10,515 bases of DNA, from assembly GCA_016867655.1 (NCBI GenBank), contig VGJA01000017.1, positions 1 to 10,515 of the forward strand, read 5' to 3'. The notes under the pieces were generated by a model that was given only the letters and a program-made list of their open reading frames with translations, made no database searches and was not told where the DNA came from. Shown here in pieces: positions 1 through 6,242 of this stretch; the stretch's first letter is position 1; every line of letters starts with the position of its first letter. Made by a program: the position numbers and the translations under genes. The DNA is from Candidatus Altarchaeales archaeon. GTDB taxonomy: Archaea; Altiarchaeota; Altiarchaeia; IMC4; SCGC-AAA252-I15.

Positions 1-242
1 GGCCTGGAGCCTCTTGAGGGGCGTGGCTTTCTGCGGCCTCCGCTCCGGATTTTAACTCGCACTACGGCAAAGCCTTGCTTGGCTTTGTATCCGTATTTTC
101 TGGCTTGGTCGATTCTTGTGGGGTTTTCAACCCTCACGATTGGAGGACTGTTGCGCAGTTCCGTCTTTCTTTCATCCATTACTGTTTGCAGTTCTTTGCC
201 CAGGGTTTTGTAAGCCCTCTTTAAGTATTTCAGGTATCCCAT
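1..242 (-). CDS. rpl15e: Ribosomal protein eL15 (L15e), N-terminal 80 residues, truncated by window edge
   Basis: Structural protein of the large ribosomal subunit, found in archaea and eukaryotes. Reading the minus strand from ATG at 242 gives MGYLKYLKRAYKTLG, followed by the family hallmarks IVRVENPTRIDQARKYGYKA, KQGFAVVRVKI and the basic run SGGRRKPRPSRG; these match the eL15 N-terminal half closely. The rest of the gene lies beyond position 1. A Shine-Dalgarno-like GGTGA (minus strand, 249-253) sits 6 nt before the ATG and supports this start. No other gene is visible between it and its promoter, so it heads its transcript. The protein was recognised from conserved motifs; only the C-terminal half is unseen. 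Confidence 0.95.
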   Translation of the reverse strand, partial: MGYLKYLKRAYKTLGKELQTVMDERKTELRNSPPIVRVENPTRIDQARKYGYKAKQGFAVVRVKIRSGGRRKPRPSRGSR

Positions 243-340
243 CGTTTTTCACCTTTTACAGACCTCTTTTGCGGATTCTCCCTTGGCGGGGGAACATTTC
301 CAATAAACAAGGTTTTTTGTTCTTAATTCTAGTGTTTTGG

Positions 341-349
341 TATATAAAA
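341..349 (-). promoter_or_regulatory. Putative TATA box for eL15
   Basis: The minus strand reads TTTTATATA here. With the usual archaeal TATA-to-start distance of 25-27 bp, transcription would begin near 318-320, giving a leader of about 75 nt ahead of the eL15 ATG, longer than for most genes in this window. The same bases read TATATAAAA on the plus strand, so a plus-strand transcript starting near 367-370 is also possible. Confidence 0.45.
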
Positions 350-353
350 GAAT

Positions 354-428
354 GGGTTTCAGCATCTTTGCTATTAAACCCTAGTGATTTGGAGTAGTTT
401 AGTAGCAGAGGGGGGTGTTTAATAGCAG
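354..428. repeat. Repeat motif cluster, left flank of the methyltransferase gene
   Basis: Motif A, GGTTTCAGCATCTT, lies at 355-368 and recurs exactly at 1786-1799. Motif B, GTTTAATAGCAAA, lies inverted at 367-379 and recurs exactly at 1770-1782; related copies GTTTAGTAGCAG (397-408) and GTTTAATAGCAG (417-428) lie 20 bp apart in direct orientation. Segment 354-381 can fold as a hairpin: GGGTTT pairs with AAACCC, and AGCA with TGCT around a TCTT loop. The two motif groups bracket one gene, as expected for ends of an inserted cassette or for a shared regulatory site; which of these applies is not decided by the sequence. Confidence 0.55.
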
Positions 429-547
429 GTTGTGGATGTGGGTTATTTTTGGAGGTTGAAAGATGGTAAATGTAGTGTCTAATTCAGCTGCACGTTTTTC
501 ATAATGTTTTACTGATGACAAAGCAGAAGCGTAAGAGCAAATCCAAG

Positions 548-1618
548 CTAAAGAAGATACTTATCTGGTTTTTGCAGGATATAGTAGTCAAAGCCGGGTT
601 TCCCTATTGGTTCAGTTTCAGGGTTTTCGATATTCCACCCCATCTGCTTAGCCAAGACTTTGAACTCCTCTGGAGTTACACGCCGGTCTAATACCTTATA
701 CTTTGCAGGGTCTGCTATAAGACGGTCTTGATAGGGGCGGAGTTTCCATAAGTTGGAGACACTTGGATATTTTGGGTCTTTCATGAAATCATACGGATTC
801 TGTCCAATCATCAACCATAATGCCACGACCTCCTCTCTAACAGTCTGTTTGTTTGGGTCTATCCCTAGATAGTCGTTGCCATTACCCATCTGCCATTTGA
901 ACCCAAGGGTATCTAATACCTGTTTCATATGAATCTTTGATATGGAGTGTTCCTGATGCTTTGGAAGTTCAGCAGTCCTAGCAAATGGAGATGTGAACTC
1001 AACAAGGAATGCAGACCCTCCGGGAGGGAGTAGACGGTGCAATGCTTCAACAAACTTTATTGCACCATAGTTAAGGGCAAAAGAGTATACCTTATCATCT
1101 TCTTTGGGGACAGTCAGGTGATATTGGTCTATCATGTCCCATGCGACATTCCATACCCTCTGATTACGTCGTATATCACCTTCTGCCTGCTCCAAACCTG
1201 TGGGTTTACCCCCACGGGTTAGAGGGATGTTTCCTATCGCCCTATAATCGGCTATTACTTCATTGCATAACACAAAATCTGCGTGAGGTACAAGTCGGTC
1301 AATCTTCTCAGCATCTCCTGATACGTACTCCATTCGACCGCCGAATTCAGCAGTATTACGTCTCTGAGCCTCTTGAAGTTTAGGGGACAAATCAACCATA
1401 GTATACCTTATGTCCTTACCAGCTTCCAAAAAGACAGGTATTGCAGTTCTGGCAACATCTCCAAGGCCGCCCCCCACTTCTACAATATGGGGATTATTTC
1501 CTGAGATAAGTCCTCTTTCAAGGATAAAATGAGCTAGGGCCTCACCGTAAGCCCATCCGTTTCTTACGAAAGAGTTCCTATCACGTAGGAAATGAGACAG
1601 GGAAGTCTCATCCCCCAT
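548..1618 (-). CDS. Class I SAM-dependent methyltransferase, possibly MidA/NDUFAF7-like
   Basis: Predicted methyl transfer from S-adenosylmethionine; substrate unknown. The Rossmann motif I HIVEVGGGLGDVART sits at about residues 44-58, followed by an acidic strand end (RYTMVDLSPKL), a GDAEKI segment and FVLCNEVIADY. The arrangement, with YGEALAHFILERG just before motif I, recalls the MidA/NDUFAF7 group, but the C-terminal half does not match anything I recognise. I chose the ATG at 1618 (356 residues): GAGG lies 5 nt upstream, and a TATA box overlaps the first in-frame ATG at 1690, so that ATG (380 residues) would lie upstream of the transcript. Another in-frame ATG is at 1636. Arginine codons are 12 CGN to 10 AGR, whereas purB next door uses AGR almost exclusively, which suggests horizontal acquisition. 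Confidence 0.8.
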   Translation of the reverse strand: MGDETSLSHFLRDRNSFVRNGWAYGEALAHFILERGLISGNNPHIVEVGGGLGDVARTAIPVFLEAGKDIRYTMVDLSPKLQEAQRRNTAEFGGRMEYVSGDAEKIDRLVPHADFVLCNEVIADYRAIGNIPLTRGGKPTGLEQAEGDIRRNQRVWNVAWDMIDQYHLTVPKEDDKVYSFALNYGAIKFVEALHRLLPPGGSAFLVEFTSPFARTAELPKHQEHSISKIHMKQVLDTLGFKWQMGNGNDYLGIDPNKQTVREEVVALWLMIGQNPYDFMKDPKYPSVSNLWKLRPYQDRLIADPAKYKVLDRRVTPEEFKVLAKQMGWNIENPETEPIGKPGFDYYILQKPDKYLL

Positions 1619-1689
1619 TGTAGCCTCTTTTTCCATGAGATGAAAATCCCGATTATTTGTCAGATTAGGTCGAGTAAGATAAACGCGCA

Positions 1690-1697
1690 TATATAAA
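1690..1697 (-). promoter_or_regulatory. TATA box for the methyltransferase gene
   Basis: The minus strand reads TTTATATA, a near-ideal archaeal TATA box. Predicted transcription start is near 1668. Because the box overlaps the ATG at 1690, it argues that translation starts at an internal ATG, most likely 1618. Confidence 0.6.
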
Positions 1698-1769
1698 TTT
1701 GGAATAATACAAATATTAACTCAAAAGTTGCTTATCTATATGTCTACCGACAGGGGTTCACTCCAACGA

Positions 1770-1808
1770 GTTTAATAGCAAAGTTGGTTTCAGCATCTTC
1801 GGAAACCC
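1770..1808. repeat. Repeat motifs, right flank of the methyltransferase gene
   Basis: GTTTAATAGCAAA (1770-1782) and GGTTTCAGCATCTT (1786-1799) repeat the motifs found at 355-428 on the other side of the methyltransferase gene. GGTTTC at 1786-1791 can pair with GAAACC at 1802-1807; CCAAC at 1763-1767 can alternatively pair with GTTGG at 1783-1787. The segment lies between the methyltransferase promoter and the TATA box of the GTPase operon, so it is probably outside both transcripts. Confidence 0.5.
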
Positions 1809-1814
1809 GGAAGC

Positions 1815-1822
1815 TATTTAAA
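1815..1822 (+). promoter_or_regulatory. Putative TATA box of the GTPase-DUF2073-zinc-ribbon operon
   Basis: TATTTAAA on the plus strand. A start 25-27 bp downstream falls near 1843-1846, about 25 nt ahead of the GTG at 1869, leaving room for the Shine-Dalgarno GAGGGTG at 1856-1862. Confidence 0.5.
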
Positions 1823-1868
1823 TTGGTTGACATCTAATTGATATACGTATTTCGCGAGGGTGTTTAGG

Positions 1869-2495
1869 GTGTCTTTCAGGAAGTTGTTGTTCAATTGGTT
1901 TAAGAGGATTTTCAGGCGCAGGAAGCTTATCCGCCTTGGGCTTTATGGGCCACCGAACGCCGGGAAGACGACTTTGGCGAACAAGATTTCTATGGACTGG
2001 ACTGGCACTCCTGTTGGTAGTGTTTCCGAGATTCCGCACGAGACTAGGAGTGTGCAGAAGAAGGAAAAAGTTGTTGTTAGGAGTGACGGCCAGAAGATTG
2101 AAATGAATTTGTTGGACATGCCAGGCATTGCAACAAAAGTTGACTATGAGGATTTCATGAAGTATGGGATGGATGCTAAGGAAGCCAGGCAACGTGCTAA
2201 GGAAGCCACGAAAGGCGTGATTGAGGCCATAAAGTGGTTGGAGCATGTGGACACTGCTTTGGTTGTTATAGACGCCACTGAAGACCCTTACACTCAGGTT
2301 AACATTACTATAATAGGGAATCTTGAGGCGAGGGACATTCCGGTTATTATTGTTGCAAACAAAATTGATTTAAAGGAGGCTGAGCCGGACAGGATTAGGG
2401 AGGCGTTTCCCCAGCATCCGGTGGTCGAGATTTCGGCGATGACAGGGAAGAATATTGATGATTTGTATCAGGCGATAGCCAAACATTCAAGGTAA
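1869..2495 (+). CDS. Era-like (TRAFAC-class) GTP-binding protein
   Basis: A small archaeal GTPase, first gene of a three-gene operon. All five G motifs are visible (208-residue numbering): G1 GPPNAGKT at about 27-34, a switch I threonine in HETR, G3 DMPG at about 83-86, G4 NKID at about 164-167, and G5 ISAMTGKN near 188. The N terminus (KLLFNWFKRIFRRRK) is basic and amphipathic, which could bind RNA or a membrane surface. Start choice: GTG at 1869 has GAGGGTG six bases upstream; the alternative GTG at 1860 is itself inside that ribosome-binding sequence and would add three residues. The gene ends 2 nt before the DUF2073 gene. Era-like GTPases usually act in ribosome assembly, but the role of this archaeal subfamily is not something I can state. 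Confidence 0.88.
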   Translation: MSFRKLLFNWFKRIFRRRKLIRLGLYGPPNAGKTTLANKISMDWTGTPVGSVSEIPHETRSVQKKEKVVVRSDGQKIEMNLLDMPGIATKVDYEDFMKYGMDAKEARQRAKEATKGVIEAIKWLEHVDTALVVIDATEDPYTQVNITIIGNLEARDIPVIIVANKIDLKEAEPDRIREAFPQHPVVEISAMTGKNIDDLYQAIAKHSR

Positions 2496-2497
2496 AA

Positions 2498-2872
2498 ATG
2501 GATATTGAAATAGAGTTCATCACTTCGGACGTGCTGGAGGGGAAAACCCCGGAGGAGAAGATGGAGTTCCTTTTGGAGAAAATCAAGGACGACAAGATTA
2601 TTGTCGTGGAGGAGAGTTTGTCTTCGCAGGAGGAGGTTTTGCTGATTGAAGCCACCATGAAGCAGATTTCCAAACGGTTCCCGGGGATTGAAGTGTCAAC
2701 TCTTAGAGAACGCAGCGCTGAAGGATTCAAGGAAAAGTTGATTAAAATGCTCGGCGGCAGGACTGGTGGCTTGACTGTTATAGGGCCCTCAAAGTTGGTC
2801 AAAAAGATTAAGAAGGAACCCCAGAAGATTTCTATACTAGCAGGGGAGAAAGACAAAGAAAGGGAGAAATAA
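2498..2872 (+). CDS. DUF2073 family archaeal protein
   Basis: A 124-residue protein of unknown function. It resembles the archaeal DUF2073 family: the N-terminal segment IEFITSDVLEGKTPEEKMEF, the central VVEESLSSQEEVLLIEATM with a helix ending in FPGIEVSTL, and the C-terminal GLTVIGPSKLVKKIKKEP. No catalytic motif, signal peptide or membrane segment is visible; the tail is highly charged (KDKEREK). It starts 2 nt after the GTPase stop, with AGGT shortly upstream, and is followed 4 nt later by a zinc-ribbon gene, so all three are almost certainly cotranscribed and translationally coupled. The constant neighbourhood with the GTPase suggests a partner or effector of it; that is inference. Confidence 0.85.
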   Translation: MDIEIEFITSDVLEGKTPEEKMEFLLEKIKDDKIIVVEESLSSQEEVLLIEATMKQISKRFPGIEVSTLRERSAEGFKEKLIKMLGGRTGGLTVIGPSKLVKKIKKEPQKISILAGEKDKEREK

Positions 2873-2876
2873 AACA

Positions 2877-3338
2877 ATGCCCTACAAATGCAACGTATGC
2901 GGCAAACTGTATTTGGAGACTTCCCCAGAGTTGAGAGACGTTATGCTGCGCGGGAGTTGCAGCTGCGGGAAACGTTTTCTGATGTACATAAGAAGGGATG
3001 TCAGCAGGCCCGTGAGGATGGAGCCCAGCCCCGAGCAGGTGATTATGGAGTCGAAGCCTTCGCCTTACCTGCCGCAGAAGAAGCCTGAAATCATTGAAGT
3101 CAAAAAGGAGGCTGAACCGGCCAAAGACAAATTGGAGTGGCTTGGAAAAGACTTCGTGAAAATAGCAAGCAAAGAAGAGCCCATATTCCTGAGCATCGAG
3201 ACCATCAAAATCCTGGAGGAAGGCAAATACCAGATTGACGTAACGTCACTGATGGGCGGCAAGCCAGTGATAGTGCAAGACGAAAACGGAGTGTACTACA
3301 TAGACGTACCCTACGCCATGAAGAAGAAGGGCGAGTAA
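2877..3338 (+). CDS. Archaeal zinc-ribbon protein (DUF2072/COG3364 type)
   Basis: A 153-residue protein with an N-terminal zinc ribbon: C5-x2-C8 (YKCNVCGKLY) and C28-x-C30 (GSCSCGKRF), a spacing slightly tighter than the usual CxxC in the second pair. A proline- and charge-rich linker (about 50-85, with repeated PSP-like and KKE stretches) leads to a C-terminal domain containing FLSIETIKILEEGKYQIDV, GGKPVIV and GVYYIDVP, which resembles the family's conserved C terminus. It is the last gene of the operon, with GGGAG upstream of the ATG. Function unknown; a nucleic-acid or protein-binding role alongside the GTPase is plausible. The family assignment comes from motif memory and operon context. 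Confidence 0.82.
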   Translation: MPYKCNVCGKLYLETSPELRDVMLRGSCSCGKRFLMYIRRDVSRPVRMEPSPEQVIMESKPSPYLPQKKPEIIEVKKEAEPAKDKLEWLGKDFVKIASKEEPIFLSIETIKILEEGKYQIDVTSLMGGKPVIVQDENGVYYIDVPYAMKKKGE

Positions 3339-3343
3339 TCAGG

Positions 3344-3350
3344 TTTATAA
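3344..3350 (+). promoter_or_regulatory. TATA box of purB
   Basis: TTTATAA, centred about 31 bp upstream of the ATG at 3378. This spacing places the transcription start at or just before the start codon, so the purB mRNA is probably leaderless; no Shine-Dalgarno is seen. It also rules against the TTG at 3372 as the start. Confidence 0.6.
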
Positions 3351-3377
3351 TGTTCTCTAACCCATATTTAATTGCTT

Positions 3378-4712
3378 ATGGCTGTTCATCCTGTTGAGTT
3401 TAGGTATGGTAGGGATGTTGTGAGGGGTATTTTTAGTGAGGAGAATAGGCTTCAGCGTATGTTGGATGTTGAGGCTGCTTTAGCCAGGGCGCATTCTGTT
3501 GTCGGAAATTTTTCGAAGAAGGATGTGGATGTTATTTCCAGGAAGGCAAATACGAAGTTTGTGAAAATTTCTCGTGTGAATGAGATTGAGAAAGTAACTA
3601 ATCATGACGTTATGGCTGTGGTTAAGGCGTTGGCTGAAAAGTGTGGTTCTTCTGGAGGTTTTGTTCATCTGGGAGCGACTTCTAATGATATTACTGATAC
3701 TGCGCTTTCACTTCAGTTGAGGGATTATGTCAAGTTTCTTTCTGAAGATTTGTTGAAGTTGAAGAAGGCTGTTTTAATGCAGGCTGGCAGGCACAAGAAG
3801 ACTGTTTGCATTGGGAGAACTCATGGTCAGCATGCTGTGCCGACTACCTATGGGTTGAAGTTTGCGATTTGGGCTAGCGAGTTGCAAAGGCATCTGGACA
3901 GGCTTGAGGAATGCAAGCAGAGGATTTTGGTTGGAAAGATGAGCGGAGCGGTTGGAACTCAAGCTGCCTTGGGCAGGCATGCAGTCAGAATTCAGGAGTT
4001 GGTCATGAAGGAGTTGGGTTTGAAGCCTGCGTTGGTGTCAAACCAGGTGTTGCAGAGAGACCGCATTGCAGAGTTCATGCTGTTGATGGCGTTGATTGCA
4101 GAGTCTTTGAACAAGTTTGGCACTGAAATCAGGAATCTGCAGAGGACTGAAATCGGGGAGGTGAGCGAAGGTTTTGGGAAAAAGCAGGTTGGAAGCTCGA
4201 CGATGCCTCACAAGAGGAATCCCATTTACGCTGAACGGATTTGCGGGATTTCCAGGGTTATCAAGGCTGATGCCATGGCTGCTTTGGAGAACGTGCCTTT
4301 GTGGCATGAGAGGGACTTGACGAATAGTAGCTGCGAGAGGATAATTATTCCGGAAGCTTGCATTCTGACGGACTACATACTGAATTTGACAGTAGATTTG
4401 ATTTCCAATCTAGTGTTCAACCATAGGAAGATTAAAGAAAACTTGAATTTAAGCCAGGGCAGGATTATGGCAGAGTCTATGATGATTAAACTGGTTGAGA
4501 AAGGATTGGACAGGCAGAAGGCGCACGAGTTGACGAGGGAATGCGCCATGGAATCTTACAGCAAAAACAGGCCGTTCAGGGATATTCTGGAAAAAAACAG
4601 GGAAATAACAAAAATGCTGTCTAAAAAAGAATTAGAGAATGCCTTGAAGTCTGAAAGCTACATAGGAACTGCAGTAGAACAAGTGGAAAAAGCTTTGAAG
4701 CAGCTGAGATAA
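3378..4712 (+). CDS. purB: Adenylosuccinate lyase
   Basis: Catalyses two fumarate-releasing steps of purine synthesis: SAICAR to AICAR and adenylosuccinate to AMP; acts as a cytosolic homotetramer. The 444-residue protein has the fumarase/aspartase superfamily signature GSSTMPHKRNP at about 272-282 (flexible signature loop with the catalytic serine), the GRTHGQHAVPTT motif with the conserved histidine near 149, and HLGATSNDITDT near 97-108. The C-terminal domain (MIKLVEKGLDRQKAHELTRECA) is typical of PurB rather than of argininosuccinate lyase. The length is normal. Start ATG at 3378 was chosen over an upstream TTG (+2 residues) because of the TATA spacing. It is convergent with the NMD3-like gene, 3 nt away. 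No other purine genes are in the window. Confidence 0.96.
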   Translation: MAVHPVEFRYGRDVVRGIFSEENRLQRMLDVEAALARAHSVVGNFSKKDVDVISRKANTKFVKISRVNEIEKVTNHDVMAVVKALAEKCGSSGGFVHLGATSNDITDTALSLQLRDYVKFLSEDLLKLKKAVLMQAGRHKKTVCIGRTHGQHAVPTTYGLKFAIWASELQRHLDRLEECKQRILVGKMSGAVGTQAALGRHAVRIQELVMKELGLKPALVSNQVLQRDRIAEFMLLMALIAESLNKFGTEIRNLQRTEIGEVSEGFGKKQVGSSTMPHKRNPIYAERICGISRVIKADAMAALENVPLWHERDLTNSSCERIIIPEACILTDYILNLTVDLISNLVFNHRKIKENLNLSQGRIMAESMMIKLVEKGLDRQKAHELTRECAMESYSKNRPFRDILEKNREITKMLSKKELENALKSESYIGTAVEQVEKALKQLR

Positions 4713-4731
4713 AAACTATTTTTCTTTTTTG
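4713..4731 (+). terminator. T-rich termination signal after purB
   Basis: Directly after the purB stop come two plus-strand T tracts, TTTTT and TTTTTT, consistent with archaeal oligo-T termination. They overlap the 3' end of the convergent NMD3-like gene, where they encode lysines. On the minus strand the NMD3 stop is followed at once by TTTTT, so each gene terminates within or next to the other. Confidence 0.45.
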
Positions 4732-5333
4732 ATTGAGTAGAATATTCGGTAGACTTCTCTTCCGTCTCTTCTGCTGAAAGTCTGGTTTGAGGTTTTGATT
4801 TCATAGCCTTTTTTGGAGAGCTGTGAGGCTATGCCTCTTGCATAGTTGTTTGAAAGCAGGTAGTAGTCTAAGCCGCCTCTGACTTTTTCTATTTTGGCTA
4901 TCTGGCTTTCATCTACTGGCAAATCAGGCATTTCGCATCTGAATTGTAAGACTGCCTCGAAATAGCCGCTGTTCTTGCGGCTGCACGTCGGGCAGGTTGT
5001 CTTCTGCAGCTTAATCTTTTTGCTTAATTCTTTTTTGAATTTGCTGCTATGATAGCTGCCTTCAAGTGTTGCATGCAAGATGAGACCGCCTTCATCAACA
5101 CTGGGTTTGACTTCAACCTTATTCAGGCTGATTTCAAAAGGCGGTTTCATGCCTCGCTCAACATCCCTCCTGACATCGTCCAACCTGGCATCCCATTTGT
5201 CCCGGTAGCGGATTCTGCCGCACACTCCGCAGGAGCACAATTTGACGTCAGCCAGCTCCAAAGGGTGCTCTTCGAAAAAACACTCCACACAGAGGCCCTT
5301 GCTGGCTTTCCCGCACTTGGGGCACAAACTCAT
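4716..5333 (-). CDS. nmd3: NMD3-like zinc-binding protein (ribosome biogenesis)
   Basis: Resembles the N-terminal region of NMD3, which in eukaryotes is the export adaptor of the 60S subunit; archaea have a shorter form presumably acting in large-subunit maturation or translation. In 205 residues the cysteine clusters are clear: C4/C7 and C15/C18 (SLCPKCGK and GLCVECF), C33/C35/C38 (LCSCGVCGR) and C114/C117 (TTCPTCSRK), separated by a charged region. The C-terminal half (RGGLDYYLLSNNYARGIASQ, then SRRDGREVYRIFYSI) also fits archaeal NMD3. A minus-strand TATA-like CTATAAAATA at 5355-5364 lies about 27 bp before the ATG, so the mRNA is probably leaderless. Divergent from eL39, another large-subunit gene. 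Confidence 0.85.
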   Translation of the reverse strand: MSLCPKCGKASKGLCVECFFEEHPLELADVKLCSCGVCGRIRYRDKWDARLDDVRRDVERGMKPPFEISLNKVEVKPSVDEGGLILHATLEGSYHSSKFKKELSKKIKLQKTTCPTCSRKNSGYFEAVLQFRCEMPDLPVDESQIAKIEKVRGGLDYYLLSNNYARGIASQLSKKGYEIKTSNQTFSRRDGREVYRIFYSIKKEK

Positions 5334-5371
5334 GGTATTTATTAAGCGTTTACCTATTTTATAGGAAGGTT
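5334..5371. promoter_or_regulatory. Overlapping divergent promoters for the NMD3-like gene and eL39
   Basis: Only 38 bp separate the two start codons. Minus strand: CTATAAAATA (5355-5364) is centred 27 bp from the NMD3 ATG. Plus strand: ATTTATTAA (5337-5345) is centred about 31 bp from the eL39 ATG, which also has an AAGG a few bases upstream. Each TATA box thus lies near the start site of the opposite gene, so simultaneous transcription would compete. Confidence 0.55.
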
Positions 5372-5527
5372 ATGGCAAGAGTTAAAACACCCGGGAAAAA
5401 GGAAGTTTTGGTTAAGGCCAGTCGAACTAGAAAACGCGCTCCAGTCTGGGTCTTTGCGAAGACCAACAGGAAAGTCAGAGACAGCCCGCAAAGCAGGAGA
5501 CACTGGAGGCACGACAGCATATTCTGA
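5372..5527 (+). CDS. rpl39e: Ribosomal protein eL39 (L39e)
   Basis: A 51-residue, very basic protein of the large subunit; in eukaryotes and archaea eL39 lines the lower part of the polypeptide exit tunnel. The sequence shows the family's core: RAPVWVFAKTNRKV with Trp26, then SRRHWRHDSIF with Trp45, matching the usual VPAWV..KT.RKV and RR.WRR pattern. The N terminus, VKTPGKKEVLVKASR, is less conserved, as is normal. ATG at 5372 is preceded by GGAAGGTT. In many archaea eL39 is followed by eL31 and eIF6; here that cluster is broken, and a minus-strand small gene begins 7 nt past its stop. Confidence 0.92.
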   Translation: MARVKTPGKKEVLVKASRTRKRAPVWVFAKTNRKVRDSPQSRRHWRHDSIF

Positions 5528-5534
5528 AAGACAT

Positions 5535-5711
5535 TTACCTGGGGTATTTCATCCATGTTTTTCTTTTGTTGGAAGACAGCGTTTTGTTTATGAACTCGTT
5601 AGCTTCTTCAAGCCAGTTCAATTTTTCTTCGGCGGAAAGTCTGCTGGTTTGTCTGATGTAATCCCTGCTTAAAGTCAATGCAAAACCACGTTTGTTTCCA
5701 GCCGGCTTCAT
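5535..5711 (-). CDS. 58-residue small partner protein of the nucleotidyltransferase
   Basis: A short gene whose ATG overlaps the stop of the upstream nucleotidyltransferase gene (shared ATGA at 5708-5711), the typical arrangement of translationally coupled partners. The product starts MKPAGNKRGFALTLSRDYIR and contains SAEEKLNWLEEANEFINK, an amphipathic helix with an acidic face, ending in a basic tail (SSNKRKTWMKYPR). Small proteins with a similar [ST]-x-EE-[KR]-L-x-W-L-EE helix occur beside nucleotidyltransferases in other prokaryotic genomes; I recall this as a pattern, not a named family. A role as antitoxin or accessory subunit is inference. Confidence that it is a real gene rests mainly on the ATGA overlap and its sequence character. 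Confidence 0.7.
   Translation of the reverse strand: MKPAGNKRGFALTLSRDYIRQTSRLSAEEKLNWLEEANEFINKTLSSNKRKTWMKYPR
5557..5570 (+). terminator. T-rich region, possible eL39 terminator
   Basis: A plus-strand run of mostly T (GTTTTTCTTTTGTT) about 30 bp past the eL39 stop. It lies inside the convergent 58-residue gene, where it encodes a lysine/asparagine-rich stretch, so the call is weak. Confidence 0.3.
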
Positions 5712-6193
5712 TTTTCATGCACCTCTTCCAAAGCCTTTAAGTCTGCAATATCCTGACTTCTGCCAGACAGCCTCTTCAAATGCTTTAAGTCTCCAACAGA
5801 AACCAAGGGTATTCTAAGCCTGCCAGCCTCAACAACCTTTCTGCTCTTATAAGCTTTCTCAAAGTCTATCGGATTTTCAACAAAGACGTCAACTATTTGA
5901 ACGGGCTTTTTCGGATTGATGAACGAAAAGACCTTCATATTCTTCTCTCGAACCCACGTCTGCCTCTTTCTAGGGTCAATGAACTCAGCTGCCCTGACAG
6001 GCACCTTTGGCTTGTATCCAAGGGAATCCATGGCCGACAAAAACCTCAACAAGTTTTTTTTACTCAAGTCTAGCATGACGTCAAAGTCAACGGTAAGTCT
6101 AACAATGCCGTGGAGGACTAAAGCCACTCCACCCACGACAAGATACCTGACCCTTTTTCTGTTCAACTCCCTCATCAAGTCTTCGTAATACAT
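5708..6193 (-). CDS. MNT-type nucleotidyltransferase (AbiEii/DUF6036-like), likely toxin-antitoxin type module
   Basis: A DNA polymerase beta-fold nucleotidyltransferase, expected to transfer a nucleotide to an RNA or protein target. In 161 residues it shows YLVVGGVALVLHGIVR (GG at 21-22), the paired acidic residues TVDFDVML (Asp36, Asp38), and a third acidic strand VQIVDVF (Asp102). The C-terminal motif LKHLKRLSGRSQDIADLKAL is typical of stand-alone nucleotidyltransferases of this group. Start: a TATA box at 6223-6230 overlaps the upstream in-frame TTG at 6223 (171 residues), so the first usable start is ATG at 6193, with a leader of only about 8 nt. It overlaps the small downstream gene by ATGA. 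All catalytic residues are present, so it looks active. Confidence 0.82.
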   Translation of the reverse strand: MYYEDLMRELNRKRVRYLVVGGVALVLHGIVRLTVDFDVMLDLSKKNLLRFLSAMDSLGYKPKVPVRAAEFIDPRKRQTWVREKNMKVFSFINPKKPVQIVDVFVENPIDFEKAYKSRKVVEAGRLRIPLVSVGDLKHLKRLSGRSQDIADLKALEEVHEK

Positions 6194-6222
6194 CCTAGCG
6201 ATGAAACTATTAAAGTAGAGCA

Positions 6223-6230
6223 ATTATATA
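6223..6230 (-). promoter_or_regulatory. TATA box of the nucleotidyltransferase pair
   Basis: The minus strand reads TATATAAT, predicting transcription from about 6201, eight bases before the chosen ATG at 6193. It lies in the 49-bp gap after the upstream cysteine-rich gene, so the pair has its own promoter. Confidence 0.55.
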
Positions 6231-6242
6231 CTAAGTTTCTTT

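Larger units (their letters stand above)
243..547. other. 305-bp region without a convincing gene
   Basis: The region between the eL15 start and the 3' end of the methyltransferase gene. It holds the eL15 leader and TATA box, a hairpin-forming repeat at 354-381, and two further copies of a GTTTARTAGCAG motif (397-408 and 417-428). A strong Shine-Dalgarno GGAGGT at 451-456 precedes an ATG at 463, but the resulting frame is only 13 codons. An RNA gene is possible but nothing diagnostic is seen. Confidence 0.6.

Noticed and set aside
463..504. A 13-codon plus-strand frame with a strong GGAGGT ribosome-binding site
   Set aside because: Too short and without recognisable sequence; could be a decayed gene or chance.
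510..547. CTGATGA resembling a C box of a C/D guide RNA
   Set aside because: No CTGA D box at a suitable distance and no flanking terminal stem.
1751..1770. GGGGTTCACTCC resembling a tRNA T arm
   Set aside because: The stem does not pair as a T arm and no acceptor, D or anticodon arm can be built around it.
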